NCBI GenBank assembly: GCA_900290245.1
Contig: OKRB01000103.1
Span: forward strand, 1-64,000
DNA: 64,000 bases
Source of the DNA: Candidatus Sulfuritelmatomonas gaucii
Lineage (GTDB): Bacteria; Acidobacteriota; Terriglobia; Terriglobales; Acidobacteriaceae
Direction: 5' to 3'
This document shows positions 7,118 through 19,245 of the stretch, piece after piece; within the stretch, counting starts at the first letter, position 1; each line of letters starts with the position of its first letter. The notes under the pieces were generated by a model. The model was not told the origin of the DNA. It made no database searches and saw only the letters and a list, made by a program, of their open reading frames with translations. The translations under genes were made by a program, and so were the position numbers.

Positions 7118-9094
7118 TCAGCCTGCAGTTTGCGCTTGGTGGAAATGCTGCCAGATGGTCTCCGCGGTTTTGCGGGAGACGACCGCGGCAAGCGATTCCG
7201 CCGTGGCCTGCTGCACGTCGCGCAGGCTGCCGAAGTGCGTGAGCAGACGCTGGCGGGTTTGCGGGCCTACCCCGGGAATATTCAGCAGCTCGGAATCCCT
7301 GTCTCTCATAGCGCGGCGCTGGCGGTGGTAGCCGATAGCGAAGCGATGGCTTTCATCTCGAATGAGCTGCACAAGATGCAGAACGGGAGAGCGGCGGTCG
7401 AGGACGATGGGCTCATTCTCGCTCCCGTAGAGATAGATAATCTCTTCCTTCTTCGCGATGGAGGCGAGCGGCTGCGAAGTGAAGCCGAGGGATTCCAGGG
7501 CTTCGGCCGCAGCGTGAAGCTGCCCGAGGCCTCCATCAACGAGCACGAGCGACGGCATGGGCTGATCTTCATCTTTCACGCGGCGGTAGCGCCGCTCCAC
7601 CACCTCGCGCATCGCGGCGAAGTCATCCACGCCGGTCACCGTCTTCACCTTGAACTTGCGATATGCCGACTTGTTCATCTTGCCGTCTTCCCACACGACC
7701 ATGGAGGCCACGGTTTCCGCGCCCTGAATGTGCGAGATATCGAAACATTCAATGCGTCGCGGCAGCTCGGGCAGCATGAGCGCGTCGGCCAGGGCTTCCT
7801 GGATGGCCTTGCGCGAAGGCTCGAGGACGCGGAAACGCTGTGTGTACGACTGCTTTGCGTTTTGCCCGGCAAGGTCCACCAGCGATTTCTTATCGCCGCG
7901 TTGCGGGACTGCAATATCGATCTTGTGGCCGATGCGCTCACTCAGCAGGGCGGCAAGCGTCTCCCGATCGTCGAAGTCGACCGGCACGAGAATCGTTCGC
8001 GGCACGTAGTGCTGGTCGATGTAAAGCTGCTTGAGGAGGGCAGAGAAGACGGCGCCGGCACTGAAGGTGTTGGCATTCTGCTCTGGAAAAGCAACAGCAG
8101 ATCGTTCGACTCGTCGCCGCGGCGACTCGCTCAGGATGCCAGGCGTATCTTCGAAATCTTGCTCAGGTGTTTCTGCCTGATGCCTGATCCCTGACCCCTG
8201 ATCCCCGTCTTCAACTGCGTCGGGCAGGCTCGGCAGGTCTTCCCAGAAAAACTCGCGCCTATCGACGATCTTGCCGTTGCGCATGTGAAAGAGATTGACG
8301 GCGAGCGCGCCGTCTTCAAAGTGATATCCGAAGACGTCGGCGTCATCATCGAGCTCTACCGTGGCGATGCGCTGCTTCTCCTGGAGCTGGTGCACCGTCG
8401 AAAGCTGATCGCGAAGCCGCGCCGCGGCCTCAAACTGCTCCGCTTGGGCGGCGGCCATCATGCGAGTGGTGAGCGTGCGCTCCAGTTCGGCGTGGCGGCC
8501 CTCGAGAAAAAGCTGCGCGTCCCGCACCGCTTCCTTGTACGCTTCGTGCGTGGTGAGGCCCTCGACGCAGGGGCCCAGGCAGCGATGAATGTAGTACTGC
8601 AGGCAGGCGCGTGGATGATAGCGTGACAGATCAACTTTGCAACTCGGCAACAGAAAGCTGCGGTGAATGAGTTCGACCACCCGGTAGGCGAGGTTGCCGG
8701 GGAAATAAGGTCCGTAGTAGGACGAGCCGTCCTTGCGCAGGCGGCGGGTGACAAAGACCTTCGGGAAACGGTCGGCCAGCGTGAGCTTCACGTAGGGGTA
8801 GGTTTTGTCATCGCGCAGCAGGATGTTGAAACGCGGTTTGCGCTGCTTGATAAGGTTGTTTTCGAGGGCCAGGGCTTCGTGCTCGTTGTCGACCAGGATG
8901 TACTCGATGTCGACCGCTTCGCGCATCAGCGAGCCGGTCTTGGCGTTGGCCTGGCTCGCTTCGAGGAGGTAGCAGCGCACCCGGGAACGGAGGTTGTTCG
9001 CCTTTCCGACATAGATGACTTCGCCCTCGGGGTTCTTGTAGAGATACACGCCGGGCTGGGTCGGCAAGGTGCGGATTTTCTCGTAGAGATCCAT
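7118..9094 (-). CDS. uvrC: Excinuclease ABC subunit C
   Basis: A 658-aa nucleotide-excision-repair endonuclease that makes the 3' and 5' incisions on UvrB-marked lesions. In order: GIY-YIG nuclease (GVYLYKNPEGEVIYVGKA, residues 15-32), cysteine-containing region, UVR domain (~200-235, binds UvrB), UvrC RNase H-like domain (ECFDISHIQG, VLVDGGLGQL) and C-terminal helix-hairpin-helix (LLNIPGVGPQTRQRLL). ATG 9094 matches the family start (MDLYEKIRTLP); the upstream extension to 9145 is unlikely. Unusual: residues about 293-338, between UVR and nuclease domains, form a low-complexity insert containing a 7-bp-period DNA array (8170-8204). uvrA lies 3 kb further right on the same strand. Confidence 0.95.
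   Translation of the reverse strand: MDLYEKIRTLPTQPGVYLYKNPEGEVIYVGKANNLRSRVRCYLLEASQANAKTGSLMREAVDIEYILVDNEHEALALENNLIKQRKPRFNILLRDDKTYPYVKLTLADRFPKVFVTRRLRKDGSSYYGPYFPGNLAYRVVELIHRSFLLPSCKVDLSRYHPRACLQYYIHRCLGPCVEGLTTHEAYKEAVRDAQLFLEGRHAELERTLTTRMMAAAQAEQFEAAARLRDQLSTVHQLQEKQRIATVELDDDADVFGYHFEDGALAVNLFHMRNGKIVDRREFFWEDLPSLPDAVEDGDQGSGIRHQAETPEQDFEDTPGILSESPRRRVERSAVAFPEQNANTFSAGAVFSALLKQLYIDQHYVPRTILVPVDFDDRETLAALLSERIGHKIDIAVPQRGDKKSLVDLAGQNAKQSYTQRFRVLEPSRKAIQEALADALMLPELPRRIECFDISHIQGAETVASMVVWEDGKMNKSAYRKFKVKTVTGVDDFAAMREVVERRYRRVKDEDQPMPSLVLVDGGLGQLHAAAEALESLGFTSQPLASIAKKEEIIYLYGSENEPIVLDRRSPVLHLVQLIRDESHRFAIGYHRQRRAMRDRDSELLNIPGVGPQTRQRLLTHFGSLRDVQQATAESLAAVVSRKTAETIWQHFHQAQTAG
8170..8204 (+). 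repeat. 7-bp-period array inside uvrC
   Basis: Read on the + strand: TTTCTGC, CTGATGC, CTGATCC, CTGACCC, CTGATCC. Five heptamers in perfect 7-bp phase lie in the coding region for the uvrC inter-domain linker (residues DQGSGIRHQA). The same periodicity recurs in intergenic arrays elsewhere in the window. Confidence 0.8.
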
Positions 9095-9437
9095 TCGGCG
9101 GTATCGGGTCGGCGAACTCTTGTTGTGGCCGGTGTGAAGGCCCAAATCCTAGGATAGCGGGAATTGAGGAGCCTCGTTGCCATGGCAAGTTTTAGGCGAC
9201 GGCCCCGAAGCGTGGCGACTGAGAACAGGGCAATCCTTACCGGTTGCGGTAAAAATTACACAGATCTTTGCTGCACATGAAATTCACAGCGTTGCTATAA
9301 CATGTTGTGGTTTCAGTTGATTACAGCTGAGGCGAAGAATGGATAGCGGCGTGCCATCTCTATCAGAACAAAGGAAAGATGTATCTCTGCCGGGCCGACG
9401 CTTTGTACCCGCAAGCAGAGATAGAGGGGTGACAAAA

Positions 9438-10217
9438 ATGACCATGCAACGTTCTGGATTCGCGTTGACGGCTGCGGCGCTAGTGATGTTTGGTGTAGCG
9501 GGTTGCTCCACAAAGAATTATGTGCGCACCCAGACGGGTCCACTGATCGATCACACTGACCAGCTGGACCAAAAAACCGCCGAGAATAACCGGCAGATTC
9601 ACGATGTGAACGATCGCGCGCAGGCAGGCATCGGCAAGGCGCAGGACTCTGCAGATCAGGCCAACCAGGCTGCCCAGAACGCCAACCAGGCGGCCAATGC
9701 CGCCGACAGTGCTGCCAACGACGTGGCCCACCGCGCCGACTCGCTTGACAGCGTGGTGAAGGGGCTCGACAACTACAAGCAGGTGGCGAAGGTTTCGGTG
9801 AACTTCGGCTTCGACAAGGCCCTGCTCACCAAGGATGACAAGGAGCAGCTCGACAGCTTTGCCGGCAGTCTCGGCTCGGCGAAGAGCTACATTCTTGAAG
9901 TGACCGGGGGAACGGATTCGGTCGGCCCGGCACAGTATAACTACGACCTGAGCCAACGCCGCGCCGACTCGGTAGTGCAATACCTTGCATCGAAGTACAG
10001 CATTCCCGCCCATCGCTTCTACCTGATTGGGATCGGGAAGGACGAATACGTGGCTGCGAACACCACGGCTGCAGGACGCAAGGAGAACCGTCGCGTGGAA
10101 GTGCAGTTGCTCTCGAACATGAGCGCCGAAAATCAGCCGCCAGCAGCGCAAACAGGGCAGACGGGGCAGGCAGCTCCTCCCGCGGGCGGACAGGCAACAA
10201 CTGTTCCGGAAGAGTAA
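9438..10217 (+). CDS. OmpA/Pal-family outer-membrane lipoprotein
   Basis: A 259-aa lipoprotein. The signal peptide ends in lipobox VAGC (Cys about residue 26). Residues about 45-105 are an Ala/Gln/Asn-rich coiled coil resembling Lpp-type oligomerisation segments. The OmpA C-terminal domain (about 110-215) has the peptidoglycan-binding pattern YNYDLSQRRADSVVQYL and the closing ENRRVEVQL. The tail is Pro/Gly/Gln-rich. ATG 9438 is chosen because the lipobox fits the position and GAGGGG lies upstream; the in-frame ATG at 9339 would add an improbable extension. It is predicted to tether the outer membrane to peptidoglycan. No tol genes are nearby, so a true Pal role is not shown. Confidence 0.88.
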   Translation: MTMQRSGFALTAAALVMFGVAGCSTKNYVRTQTGPLIDHTDQLDQKTAENNRQIHDVNDRAQAGIGKAQDSADQANQAAQNANQAANAADSAANDVAHRADSLDSVVKGLDNYKQVAKVSVNFGFDKALLTKDDKEQLDSFAGSLGSAKSYILEVTGGTDSVGPAQYNYDLSQRRADSVVQYLASKYSIPAHRFYLIGIGKDEYVAANTTAAGRKENRRVEVQLLSNMSAENQPPAAQTGQTGQAAPPAGGQATTVPEE

Positions 10218-10258
10218 CGCACACGGTTTCGCACTGACAGCAGTTTCATGGAACGCCG

Positions 10259-10298
10259 GAAGGCAGACCCAGCGGGATCGGGCCTGCCTTTTGTTTTC
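10259..10298 (+). terminator. Terminator after the OmpA-like gene
   Basis: AAGGCAG-acc and the complementary GGGC-CTGCCTT (about 10260-10290) form a hairpin followed by TTGTTTTC. It separates the lipoprotein gene from convergent pyrE. Confidence 0.65.
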
Positions 10299-10309
10299 TT
10301 GGCGGAGGG

Positions 10310-10924
10310 CTACAATTCGGCCGTAGAAAGCTGCTTCACGTGTTCCGCGCGGACTTCGTTTGCTGTGAAAAGGCGCAGAAACGGAGCGCCTTTTGCCGCG
10401 GCCTCGACGGCGGCGCGGCCTTTGGCCTCTTCGCGTTCAACGATGCAAACCACGGCGGCCACCGTCATGGCGGCCTGCTGTGCCGCTTCAATGGTGGCGA
10501 TGGTGGATGCGCCGGTGGTGCAGACATCGTCGACGATCACCACGCGCGCGCCTTCACGGCAAAAGCCCTCGATGCGGCGGCCGGTGCCGTGTGCTTTCTC
10601 GGCTTTGCGCACCAGGAAGCCGTGCAGCAGAGGCGCGCCAGGACGCGATTGCGCACGCCAAGCGCTGGCCGTCGCCACATTACTGACAATCGGATCGGCG
10701 CCCATCGTCAGCCCGCCGACAGCCTCGGCCTGAACGCTGTTTGCTTCAAGCAGCTCGAGAATGGCATGGCCGGTGAGGCGGCCGCCTTCGGCATGCAAAG
10801 TCGTAGTGCGGCAGTCGATGTAGTAGTCGCTGGTGGCTCCGGAGGAGAGCGTGAACTGGCCAAGCCGAAAGCTAAGGCGAGCGAGGAGGGCGAGGAGTTG
10901 TTGGGCGTGCGTTGGGGTGGGCAT
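10310..10924 (-). CDS. pyrE: Orotate phosphoribosyltransferase
   Basis: A 204-aa enzyme that joins orotate to PRPP to give OMP, the fifth step of de novo pyrimidine synthesis. The type I PRTase PRPP motif VVIVDDVCTTGAST is at about residues 125-138; the N-terminal half has FTLSSGATSDYYIDCR and GLTMGADPI typical of bacterial PyrE. ATG 10924 (MPTPTHAQQL) is preferred to ATG 10957 by family N-terminus length; no clear ribosome-binding site separates them. It is a single gene convergent with the OmpA-like gene. Other pyr genes are absent from the window. Confidence 0.92.
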   Translation of the reverse strand: MPTPTHAQQLLALLARLSFRLGQFTLSSGATSDYYIDCRTTTLHAEGGRLTGHAILELLEANSVQAEAVGGLTMGADPIVSNVATASAWRAQSRPGAPLLHGFLVRKAEKAHGTGRRIEGFCREGARVVIVDDVCTTGASTIATIEAAQQAAMTVAAVVCIVEREEAKGRAAVEAAAKGAPFLRLFTANEVRAEHVKQLSTAEL

Positions 10925-10940
10925 CGAGATGATTGTAACG

Positions 10941-11081
10941 GGAGCTTCTGGCCTCAAGCTCCCAGCGTCTAGCCGGTGGTTTTATCACCGTCCTCAAAGC
11001 GTATCGGATTTGGGTTGTCGAAAAAGCTCTGCGCGTCTGGCCAACGAAGCTAGGAGCTAGCGTCTAGGAGCTGGTGGCTGT
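10941..11081. repeat. Two 7-bp-period arrays flanking ~70 bp between pyrE and the CPBP gene
   Basis: Block one, 10941-10975: GGAGCTT, CTGGCCT, CAAGCTC, CCAGCGT, CTAGCCG. Block two, 11047-11081: AAGCTAG, GAGCTAG, CGTCTAG, GAGCTGG, TGGCTGT. Both keep strict 7-bp phase with a recurring AGC/CTAG core. They bracket about 70 bp of non-repeated intergenic DNA. Confidence 0.65.
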
Positions 11082-11084
11082 TTC

Positions 11085-12286
11085 TCACATTTTGTCCAGG
11101 TGGCGGAAGCCGCCGGAGGCAATCAGCATCAACGAGAACAGCAGGAAGTTGTAGCAGGCGTGGACCAGGGTGCTTGCGGCAAGAGAGCGCGTGCTCAAGC
11201 GGACAGCACACAATACCAGGCTGACGCCAACGAGGAGAAGAAACGGGCCAAAAGCGTAGCCGGTCTGTTCGCCATGCATGGCGGCGAACGGGATGCTGGT
11301 GACCAAAGATCCGATCACTAGGGCTGACGTGGACCATAGCGGATGGCCGTCGGTGTCAACCGGACGCGCAAAGACATGTGGGGGACTCTTGTGAACGGCG
11401 AGGATGGTGAAGAGCGCCAGAATTAAAACGAAATACGGCAGAAGAATTTCAAGCGCGAAGCGCCCGTCCTTGATATAGAACGCCAGAAAAAACGCCGCGG
11501 GGATGCTAAGTAGGGAGACGGCGGCGGTCGTGACGCCGCTCGCCGGCCAGTGAGGGCGGCCGTTCGATCCCACGAAGATCGGACCGTCGGGACAAATCTT
11601 TTCCGCGATCCAATCGGAAACTGTGCAGAGCGCGGGAAGAAGAAAGCCCCGAAAGAACATCTCCTCAAAAAACGGCGCGAAGGTGATGCCGAAGGCAAAC
11701 AGGAGCCACGCCGCCCCTGGGGTACGGAAGATCTTCTCGATCGGCGTGTTGGTGGGACCATGGAAGAACTCGCCGCTCAATAGGGCCAGCAGAAAACAGA
11801 TGAATGCAGCGCTGAAGAGCCACTTGCGCATGCGCAGGGCCGTCGCACCGTTCCATTGCAGGCCGGCGAGCAAGCTTTCGTGCCAGAAAGCCGGAAAGAT
11901 GAGTAGGGCTAAAGCAAAGGTAAACAGGTAGAGCAGGCCTTCGCTGCCCAGAAGGTAGTGAACATTGCCGACCGCCTGTTGCGCCGAAGAGACGCCGAAG
12001 AGGTGGTAGTGCATGGCGAGCCCCACAAGCAGGCCCATAGCGAGAAACGCGATGGGCGCGAGGGCCAGCAACAAAAACACCAGGTGTCCCAGATGCGGGA
12101 TCCGCGGCGGATAACGCGGCTCAAGCTGCGGCGGAGGAGCAGGCGGCACCGGCGACGGAAACCACGGCTCTTGCTGAAAAACTGGGATCGGTTCCGGTGC
12201 TGCGACTGGAGCCTCGCGGGAGATGTCCGGCTCGCCGGCCTGATCGTCCGACTCATCCTGCGGGGGTTGGTATTCCGGCGAACTGT

Positions 12287-12290
<4 letters not shown>
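11085..12290 (-). CDS. CPBP-family intramembrane metalloprotease
   Basis: A 401-aa polytopic membrane protein with about eight hydrophobic segments after a Pro/Glu-rich cytoplasmic N-terminus (1-65). It carries the CPBP/Abi motifs: E209-E210 with R214 (FFEEMFFRG), H339 (FAAMHG) and H377 with N381 (VHACYN), the set proposed to hold the catalytic metal in Rce1-like proteases. A long loop (about 235-310) between motifs 1 and 2 contains two additional hydrophobic stretches, unusual for the family. Its ATG overlaps the uvrA stop by 4 bp, so it is translationally coupled to uvrA. Substrate is unknown; relatives process prenylated or immunity/bacteriocin proteins. Confidence 0.82.
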
Positions 12291-15334
<3,044 letters not shown>

Positions 15335-15555
15335 GGCTAAGAATCAGCGACGGAGGATGCCTTTGGCGGATGTTGCCGCGATTTCTGTGCAAATTTCGTT
15401 ACTAAGGTATTCTATTTGCCAACAGAAATCAGGGTCAACGCAGCAAATCTTCTGCGACAATCACAAAGGTGGATATCGAACGCGCAACTCCACGATGCGG
15501 CACGAATCATGCACGGCAGTCTTGATCGCATCTAAATCACTTTTGGGCGGTTGGA

Positions 15556-15723
15556 ATGGCAGGTTTGTTGGATTTGCTGATGTTGATTTGCGCAGCGGCC
15601 GGGGCCATGGGTTTTGGCATTCTCGCCGCTTATGCCATTCTGCGAGTTGGTTTTGCGTTTCTGCGTCCGCGCCAGCGGCCAGCACCGGTAAAGGCAGAGC
15701 CGGAAACAGCGCGCATAGCTTAG
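15556..15723 (+). CDS. Small single-pass membrane protein, 55 aa
   Basis: ATG 15556 to TAG 15721-15723 encodes 55 residues: a hydrophobic helix rich in Leu/Ala/Gly (about 4-37), then a basic and proline-rich tail (RPRQRPAPVKAEPE). The helix-plus-charged-tail pattern and the absence of other coding signal here support a real small protein; upstream TTGGA is a weak ribosome-binding site. The remaining 221 bp between uvrA and this ATG shows nothing else. Function is unknown. Confidence 0.5.
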   Translation: MAGLLDLLMLICAAAGAMGFGILAAYAILRVGFAFLRPRQRPAPVKAEPETARIA

Positions 15724-15727
15724 AAAA

Positions 15728-15762
15728 AACAGCCTTCAGCTAGCAGCTTTCAGTCGTCAGGT
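15728..15762 (+). repeat. 7-bp-period array
   Basis: AACAGCC, TTCAGCT, AGCAGCT, TTCAGTC, GTCAGGT in 7-bp phase, starting a few bases after the stop codon of the 55-aa gene. Confidence 0.6.
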
Positions 15763-15780
15763 CCCGACAGCAACTCTTCT

Positions 15781-16617
15781 TTATTGAGGATGTTGTTGCT
15801 GTTGTTGCTGCTGCTGGAGTTGGCGCTGCCGCTCCTGCATCTCTTCGATCAGCTGTTGCTGCGTCCTGCCCGGCGCCTGACCAGGGTAGTCGTTCGGGTT
15901 GGCGCGTGGTTGTTGGGGTAGAGGCGGTGGTACAGGCTGAGGCTCTTCGGGCTGCTGGGCCTGCTCATCCGCTCCGTTATCCCCTTCATTCGGCTGGCTT
16001 GGGTTGGCATTATTGGCAGGCGGCGTGGTGCCGGAATGGGCAGTCAGTACAACCTGTCGCGGCGTCCCCCCACCCTGGTCGCCGATGATGAGGAGATCGT
16101 AATTCGAGCCATCCAGAAGCTGGGAGATAACATCACGCGCGGGACCCGGCCCGTAGGAACCAAAGATTCGCTCATCCTGGCCGAGACCCTCGATCTTTGT
16201 GCCGGTATCGACTGAAATGTCCCTCAGGATCTGCTTTAGGCTCGAGTTTGAGGCCGTTACCGTGAGTCCGTGGCTGTCCCAGACCACGTTCGCTGGAGCG
16301 GGTGTATCGTTGGCGGGCCAATCGGGAGGCTTGGGAGCGGGCGGTATCGGCTCTGGCTCCGGCAGCGGAGCCACTTTTGCCGGTGCCTGGGCATGGTGTT
16401 TATGTGTTGTTGCCGTTTTGTGCGTACTGACGGTCGGTGCGATGGCAGCAGGTGCCGTTTGCGATGCAGGCATCACGCCTGCCATCAGCCAGGCTGGCGC
16501 AACCAGGGCTGCAATCGCCACCAAGATCCCACTCACTTGACGCGTGCGCGCTGGCCGACGCAGGCACAATGGCAGCCTGTGCGATGACTCCGCTTGCGGC
16601 ATCTGGGATTTACGCAT
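15781..16617 (-). CDS. Exported Pro/Gln-rich protein with an STN-like domain
   Basis: A 278-aa predicted periplasmic protein. A basic N-terminus and hydrophobic segment (about residues 28-47) serve as signal anchor. A Pro-rich linker precedes a region (about 110-190: HGLTVTASNSSLKQILRDIS and ARDVISQLLDGSNYDLLIIG) resembling the secretin/TonB N-terminal (STN) fold; the C-terminus is Pro/Gln-rich and ends in a polyglutamine run. ATG 16617 is preferred because AGGAG lies 9 nt upstream; the longer form to 16689 would overlap the divergent promoter. An isolated STN-like domain without secretin or receptor is uncommon. The domain call is by pattern only. Confidence 0.6.
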   Translation of the reverse strand: MRKSQMPQAESSHRLPLCLRRPARTRQVSGILVAIAALVAPAWLMAGVMPASQTAPAAIAPTVSTHKTATTHKHHAQAPAKVAPLPEPEPIPPAPKPPDWPANDTPAPANVVWDSHGLTVTASNSSLKQILRDISVDTGTKIEGLGQDERIFGSYGPGPARDVISQLLDGSNYDLLIIGDQGGGTPRQVVLTAHSGTTPPANNANPSQPNEGDNGADEQAQQPEEPQPVPPPLPQQPRANPNDYPGQAPGRTQQQLIEEMQERQRQLQQQQQQQQHPQ

Positions 16618-16755
16618 CGGAACCGGCTCCTGGCGGTTCGATCGCGGCCTGGCGCACGGTGGGCGCCGCTCGAATACAAAGCCACTCACTGTACTAGACT
16701 AGCAGTGGCCGGCGTACGCTCAAACAATCATCGGTCAGAGAGGTTGTGGGGAGGA

Positions 16756-17736
16756 ATGCGCTTCCTCATGAAGATTTTGGCGGCGTTTACGTTGGCGTTG
16801 GCGCCCCTGGCAAGCTACGCCGTGACTTGCACCTCGCAGGCCGAATTGGGGTCTCTCGATCGGGACGCGCTGACCGCCGTGACCGGCCGCCTGGCAAGCG
16901 CTGTGCTGGCCCAGAATTACGCTTTGCTGCAGGCCGACCTGCTGCCGGAAGAGGCATCGGCGTGGGACGGGATCCGCGCCGCGGCGGAGCAGGGCATGCC
17001 GCTTGTGAAGGGTGGGCAATTTCAAGTGCGGAATCTGTATCTGCTCGATGCGACTGCCCAGACTGCGCCGGAAACCACGCAATTCTTCTGCTCCAACTCG
17101 TCAGGTTCGCTCACCGTGACCATCACCATGAACGCCCTGCCGCCGGGCCGCTATGCGGTGGCCATCGCCGATGCGGTCGGGGCGCCGCTGGCGGGCCAGA
17201 TGGGCATGGTTCTGGCGTGGGACGGCGCTGCCACGACCTGGAAGCTGGCCGGACTGACCTTGCGGCCAGGCGTTTTCGACGGCCACGACGGCGTCTGGTA
17301 CTGGGTGCGCGGGCGCGAGATGGCCAAAGCCGATCCATGGAGCGCCTGGTATAGCTACGAAGCAGCGCACTATCTGCTTCTGCCCGTGGATTTTCTCTCG
17401 TCCCCGAATCTGGAAAGACTGCGCAAGGAACAATCGGACATCACGCCCTCAGCGCAAAACCAGATGCCCCTGACGCTGCAAACCGGCGACCGGACTTGGA
17501 AAGTCGAGGCTGTTGTTCTTGACCCTTCGCTCCATGAGCCGGATCTGGGCGTGGTCTATCAATCGACGGGTTTGACCGACCCCGCGGCGCAGCGTACCGA
17601 GGCGACTGCCGTCTTGAGCGCGTTTCTGAAAACCCAGCCGGGAATCCGCGCGAACTTTCACGGGCTGTGGGCGGTTGCAGAGCTGGACGGCAAACGGACG
17701 CCGGTGATGGAGTTGCCGATGGCGCAGATACCGTAA
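16756..17736 (+). CDS. Exported hypothetical protein
   Basis: About 326 residues with a signal peptide (hydrophobic core FTLALAPLASYA) and no further membrane segment. The mature part is Trp- and Ala-rich, with AWYSYEAAHYLLLPVDFLSS in the middle and alternating strand-like stretches. I do not recognise a family. ATG 16756 sits 1 nt after GGAGGA, so ATG 16768 is a real alternative (spacing 13). A heptamer array follows the stop codon and the next gene lies 100 bp downstream on the same strand. Confidence 0.6.
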   Translation: MRFLMKILAAFTLALAPLASYAVTCTSQAELGSLDRDALTAVTGRLASAVLAQNYALLQADLLPEEASAWDGIRAAAEQGMPLVKGGQFQVRNLYLLDATAQTAPETTQFFCSNSSGSLTVTITMNALPPGRYAVAIADAVGAPLAGQMGMVLAWDGAATTWKLAGLTLRPGVFDGHDGVWYWVRGREMAKADPWSAWYSYEAAHYLLLPVDFLSSPNLERLRKEQSDITPSAQNQMPLTLQTGDRTWKVEAVVLDPSLHEPDLGVVYQSTGLTDPAAQRTEATAVLSAFLKTQPGIRANFHGLWAVAELDGKRTPVMELPMAQIP

Positions 17737-17780
17737 GGGCAGGGAACAAGGGAGCAAGGGAGCTAGGGAGCAAGGAGGCG
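17737..17780 (+). repeat. 7-bp-period array, GGGARCA type
   Basis: Immediately after the stop codon, units such as GGGAACA, AGGGAGC and TAGGGAG repeat with about 7-bp spacing. The unit type matches the arrays at 32996, 33137 and 36992. Confidence 0.65.
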
Positions 17781-17835
17781 GACACAGCGACTAGCTCCGC
17801 ACTTGCTGACTTAGCCGCCGAATAAGGAGAACGAA

Positions 17836-18150
17836 GTGCCGATAACCCTTGCGCTGTGGTTCTGCATCCCGATTGGAGCTTTGTACTATTTTGCTGCGCG
17901 CTCATTGCTCCGCTTTTTCCTAGGTCGCTACGAGCAAAAAGAGCGTAACGCCGCGCGTCTGTTTGGGGCTTTTGGCGCTCTATCGATTCCCTTGATTTAT
18001 TGCTTCGGATTGGTCGGGAATTCAATTTCAGGAAAGTTCGGACATGCGATTGCCGGGGGATTATTTGGGATCGTCGCTCTAGCGCTTGTCAGTCCGTTGC
18101 TTATGACTCTAATGGAAGGGAAGTGGAAAAAGTTTGGCAAAGATCATTGA
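17836..18150 (+). CDS. Small integral membrane protein
   Basis: A 104-aa protein with three hydrophobic helices (about 3-20, 45-63 and 70-95) and a short basic tail. It starts at GTG 17836 with AAGGAGA 6 nt upstream. Its last 17 bp overlap the start of the threonine aldolase gene, suggesting translational coupling. Function unknown. Confidence 0.62.
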   Translation: MPITLALWFCIPIGALYYFAARSLLRFFLGRYEQKERNAARLFGAFGALSIPLIYCFGLVGNSISGKFGHAIAGGLFGIVALALVSPLLMTLMEGKWKKFGKDH

Positions 18151-19192
18151 TCTGCGTTCGGATACGGTAACGAAGCCGACGCTCGAAATGCGTGCGGCGA
18201 TGGCGGCTGCGGAGGTGGGCGACGACGTATACGGCGAGGATCCCACCGTCAATCTGCTGGAGAGGCGCGCTGCAGCGATCTTTGGGCGTGAGGCGGCGCT
18301 GTTTGTGCCCACGGGCACTATGGGCAACCAGGTGGCGATTCGCACGCTTACGCAACCGGGCCAGGAAGTAATCGCAGAGTCGCGCGCACACATTCTGGAT
18401 TACGAAATGGCAACCACGGCGGTCTTCTCCGGCTGCCTGATTCGCGCTGTGCCGGCCGAGGGCGGGATTCTGACGTGGAAACATATCGAGCCGGTCATCA
18501 GCCCTTACGGAGGTTTTCGCGCAGCCACCGGACTCATCGAAATCGAGAATACGGCGAACCTCGCCGGCGGGCGCGTAACGCGCATGGAACTTTTGGAAGA
18601 GATTTGGGAAGGCGCCCGCGCGCACAAGCTCCCCACACACCTTGACGGGGCGCGCATCTTCAATGCAGCCGTTGCCCTGAACGTCGATGTAAAGACGCTG
18701 ACACACGGATTCGATACGGTGATGTTCTGCCTGTCGAAGGGGTTGGGCGCGCCGGTGGGTTCGATGCTTGTGGGTTCGGCGGAACGGATCGCTAGGGCGC
18801 GGGTCTTCCGCAAAGCAATGGGTGGAGGAATGCGCCAGGTGGGCGTATTGGCGGCTGCGGGACTTATTGCTCTCGAAGAAGGACCGAAGCGGCTCGCGGA
18901 CGATCATGCCAACGCGCGACTCCTGGCCGAGGCGCTGGCGAATACTGAAGGCGTTTCGATCGATCTGCCATCAGTCGAGACCAACATCGTGGTGTTTCGA
19001 TTGACGGCCGGCCGCGGCGCCGCCGATCTGGTGGCGCGGCTCAAAGAGCATGGCGTGCTGGCGGGCGCGTTCGGGCCGGACGCGATCCGGCTGGTTACAC
19101 ACCGCGACGTGAGCCGGAAAGACTGCATTGACGCGGCGGAGATTCTCGCCCAGGAAATTGCGGCCGGAATGAAAACGGCCAGCATCGCTTGA
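18134..19192 (+). CDS. ltaE: Low-specificity L-threonine aldolase
   Basis: A 352-aa PLP enzyme cleaving L-threonine or L-allo-threonine to glycine and acetaldehyde. The family N-terminus [12 protein letters not shown] and [12 protein letters not shown], the HLDGAR motif and the PLP lysine K202 ([13 protein letters not shown]) are all present at usual spacing. Start is TTG 18134, inside the preceding membrane-protein gene, with GGAAG upstream; no in-frame ATG occurs before the conserved N-terminus. The stop codon TGA lies in the loop of a hairpin that also serves as terminator for the convergent glutamine synthetase-like gene. Confidence 0.92.
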   Translation: MAKIIDLRSDTVTKPTLEMRAAMAAAEVGDDVYGEDPTVNLLERRAAAIFGREAALFVPTGTMGNQVAIRTLTQPGQEVIAESRAHILDYEMATTAVFSGCLIRAVPAEGGILTWKHIEPVISPYGGFRAATGLIEIENTANLAGGRVTRMELLEEIWEGARAHKLPTHLDGARIFNAAVALNVDVKTLTHGFDTVMFCLSKGLGAPVGSMLVGSAERIARARVFRKAMGGGMRQVGVLAAAGLIALEEGPKRLADDHANARLLAEALANTEGVSIDLPSVETNIVVFRLTAGRGAADLVARLKEHGVLAGAFGPDAIRLVTHRDVSRKDCIDAAEILAQEIAAGMKTASIA

Positions 19193-19201
19193 CGCTGGCC
19201 G
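19176..19201 (-). terminator. Terminator of the first glutamine synthetase gene (copy A of a repeated element)
   Basis: On the minus strand CGGCCAGCGTC pairs with GATGCTGGCCG across a 4-nt loop, followed by TTTT. A very similar hairpin plus about 30 bp of flank recurs at 20983-21008 behind the next glutamine synthetase gene. Confidence 0.75.
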
Positions 19202-19245
19202 CTTCTGGATTGAGTTTTCCCACCCTGTGCGTTGGTTGGCGCCGC

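Noticed and set aside
7088..8194. 368-codon + strand frame opposite uvrC
   Set aside because: Antisense shadow of a firmly identified gene; the translation has no domain character.
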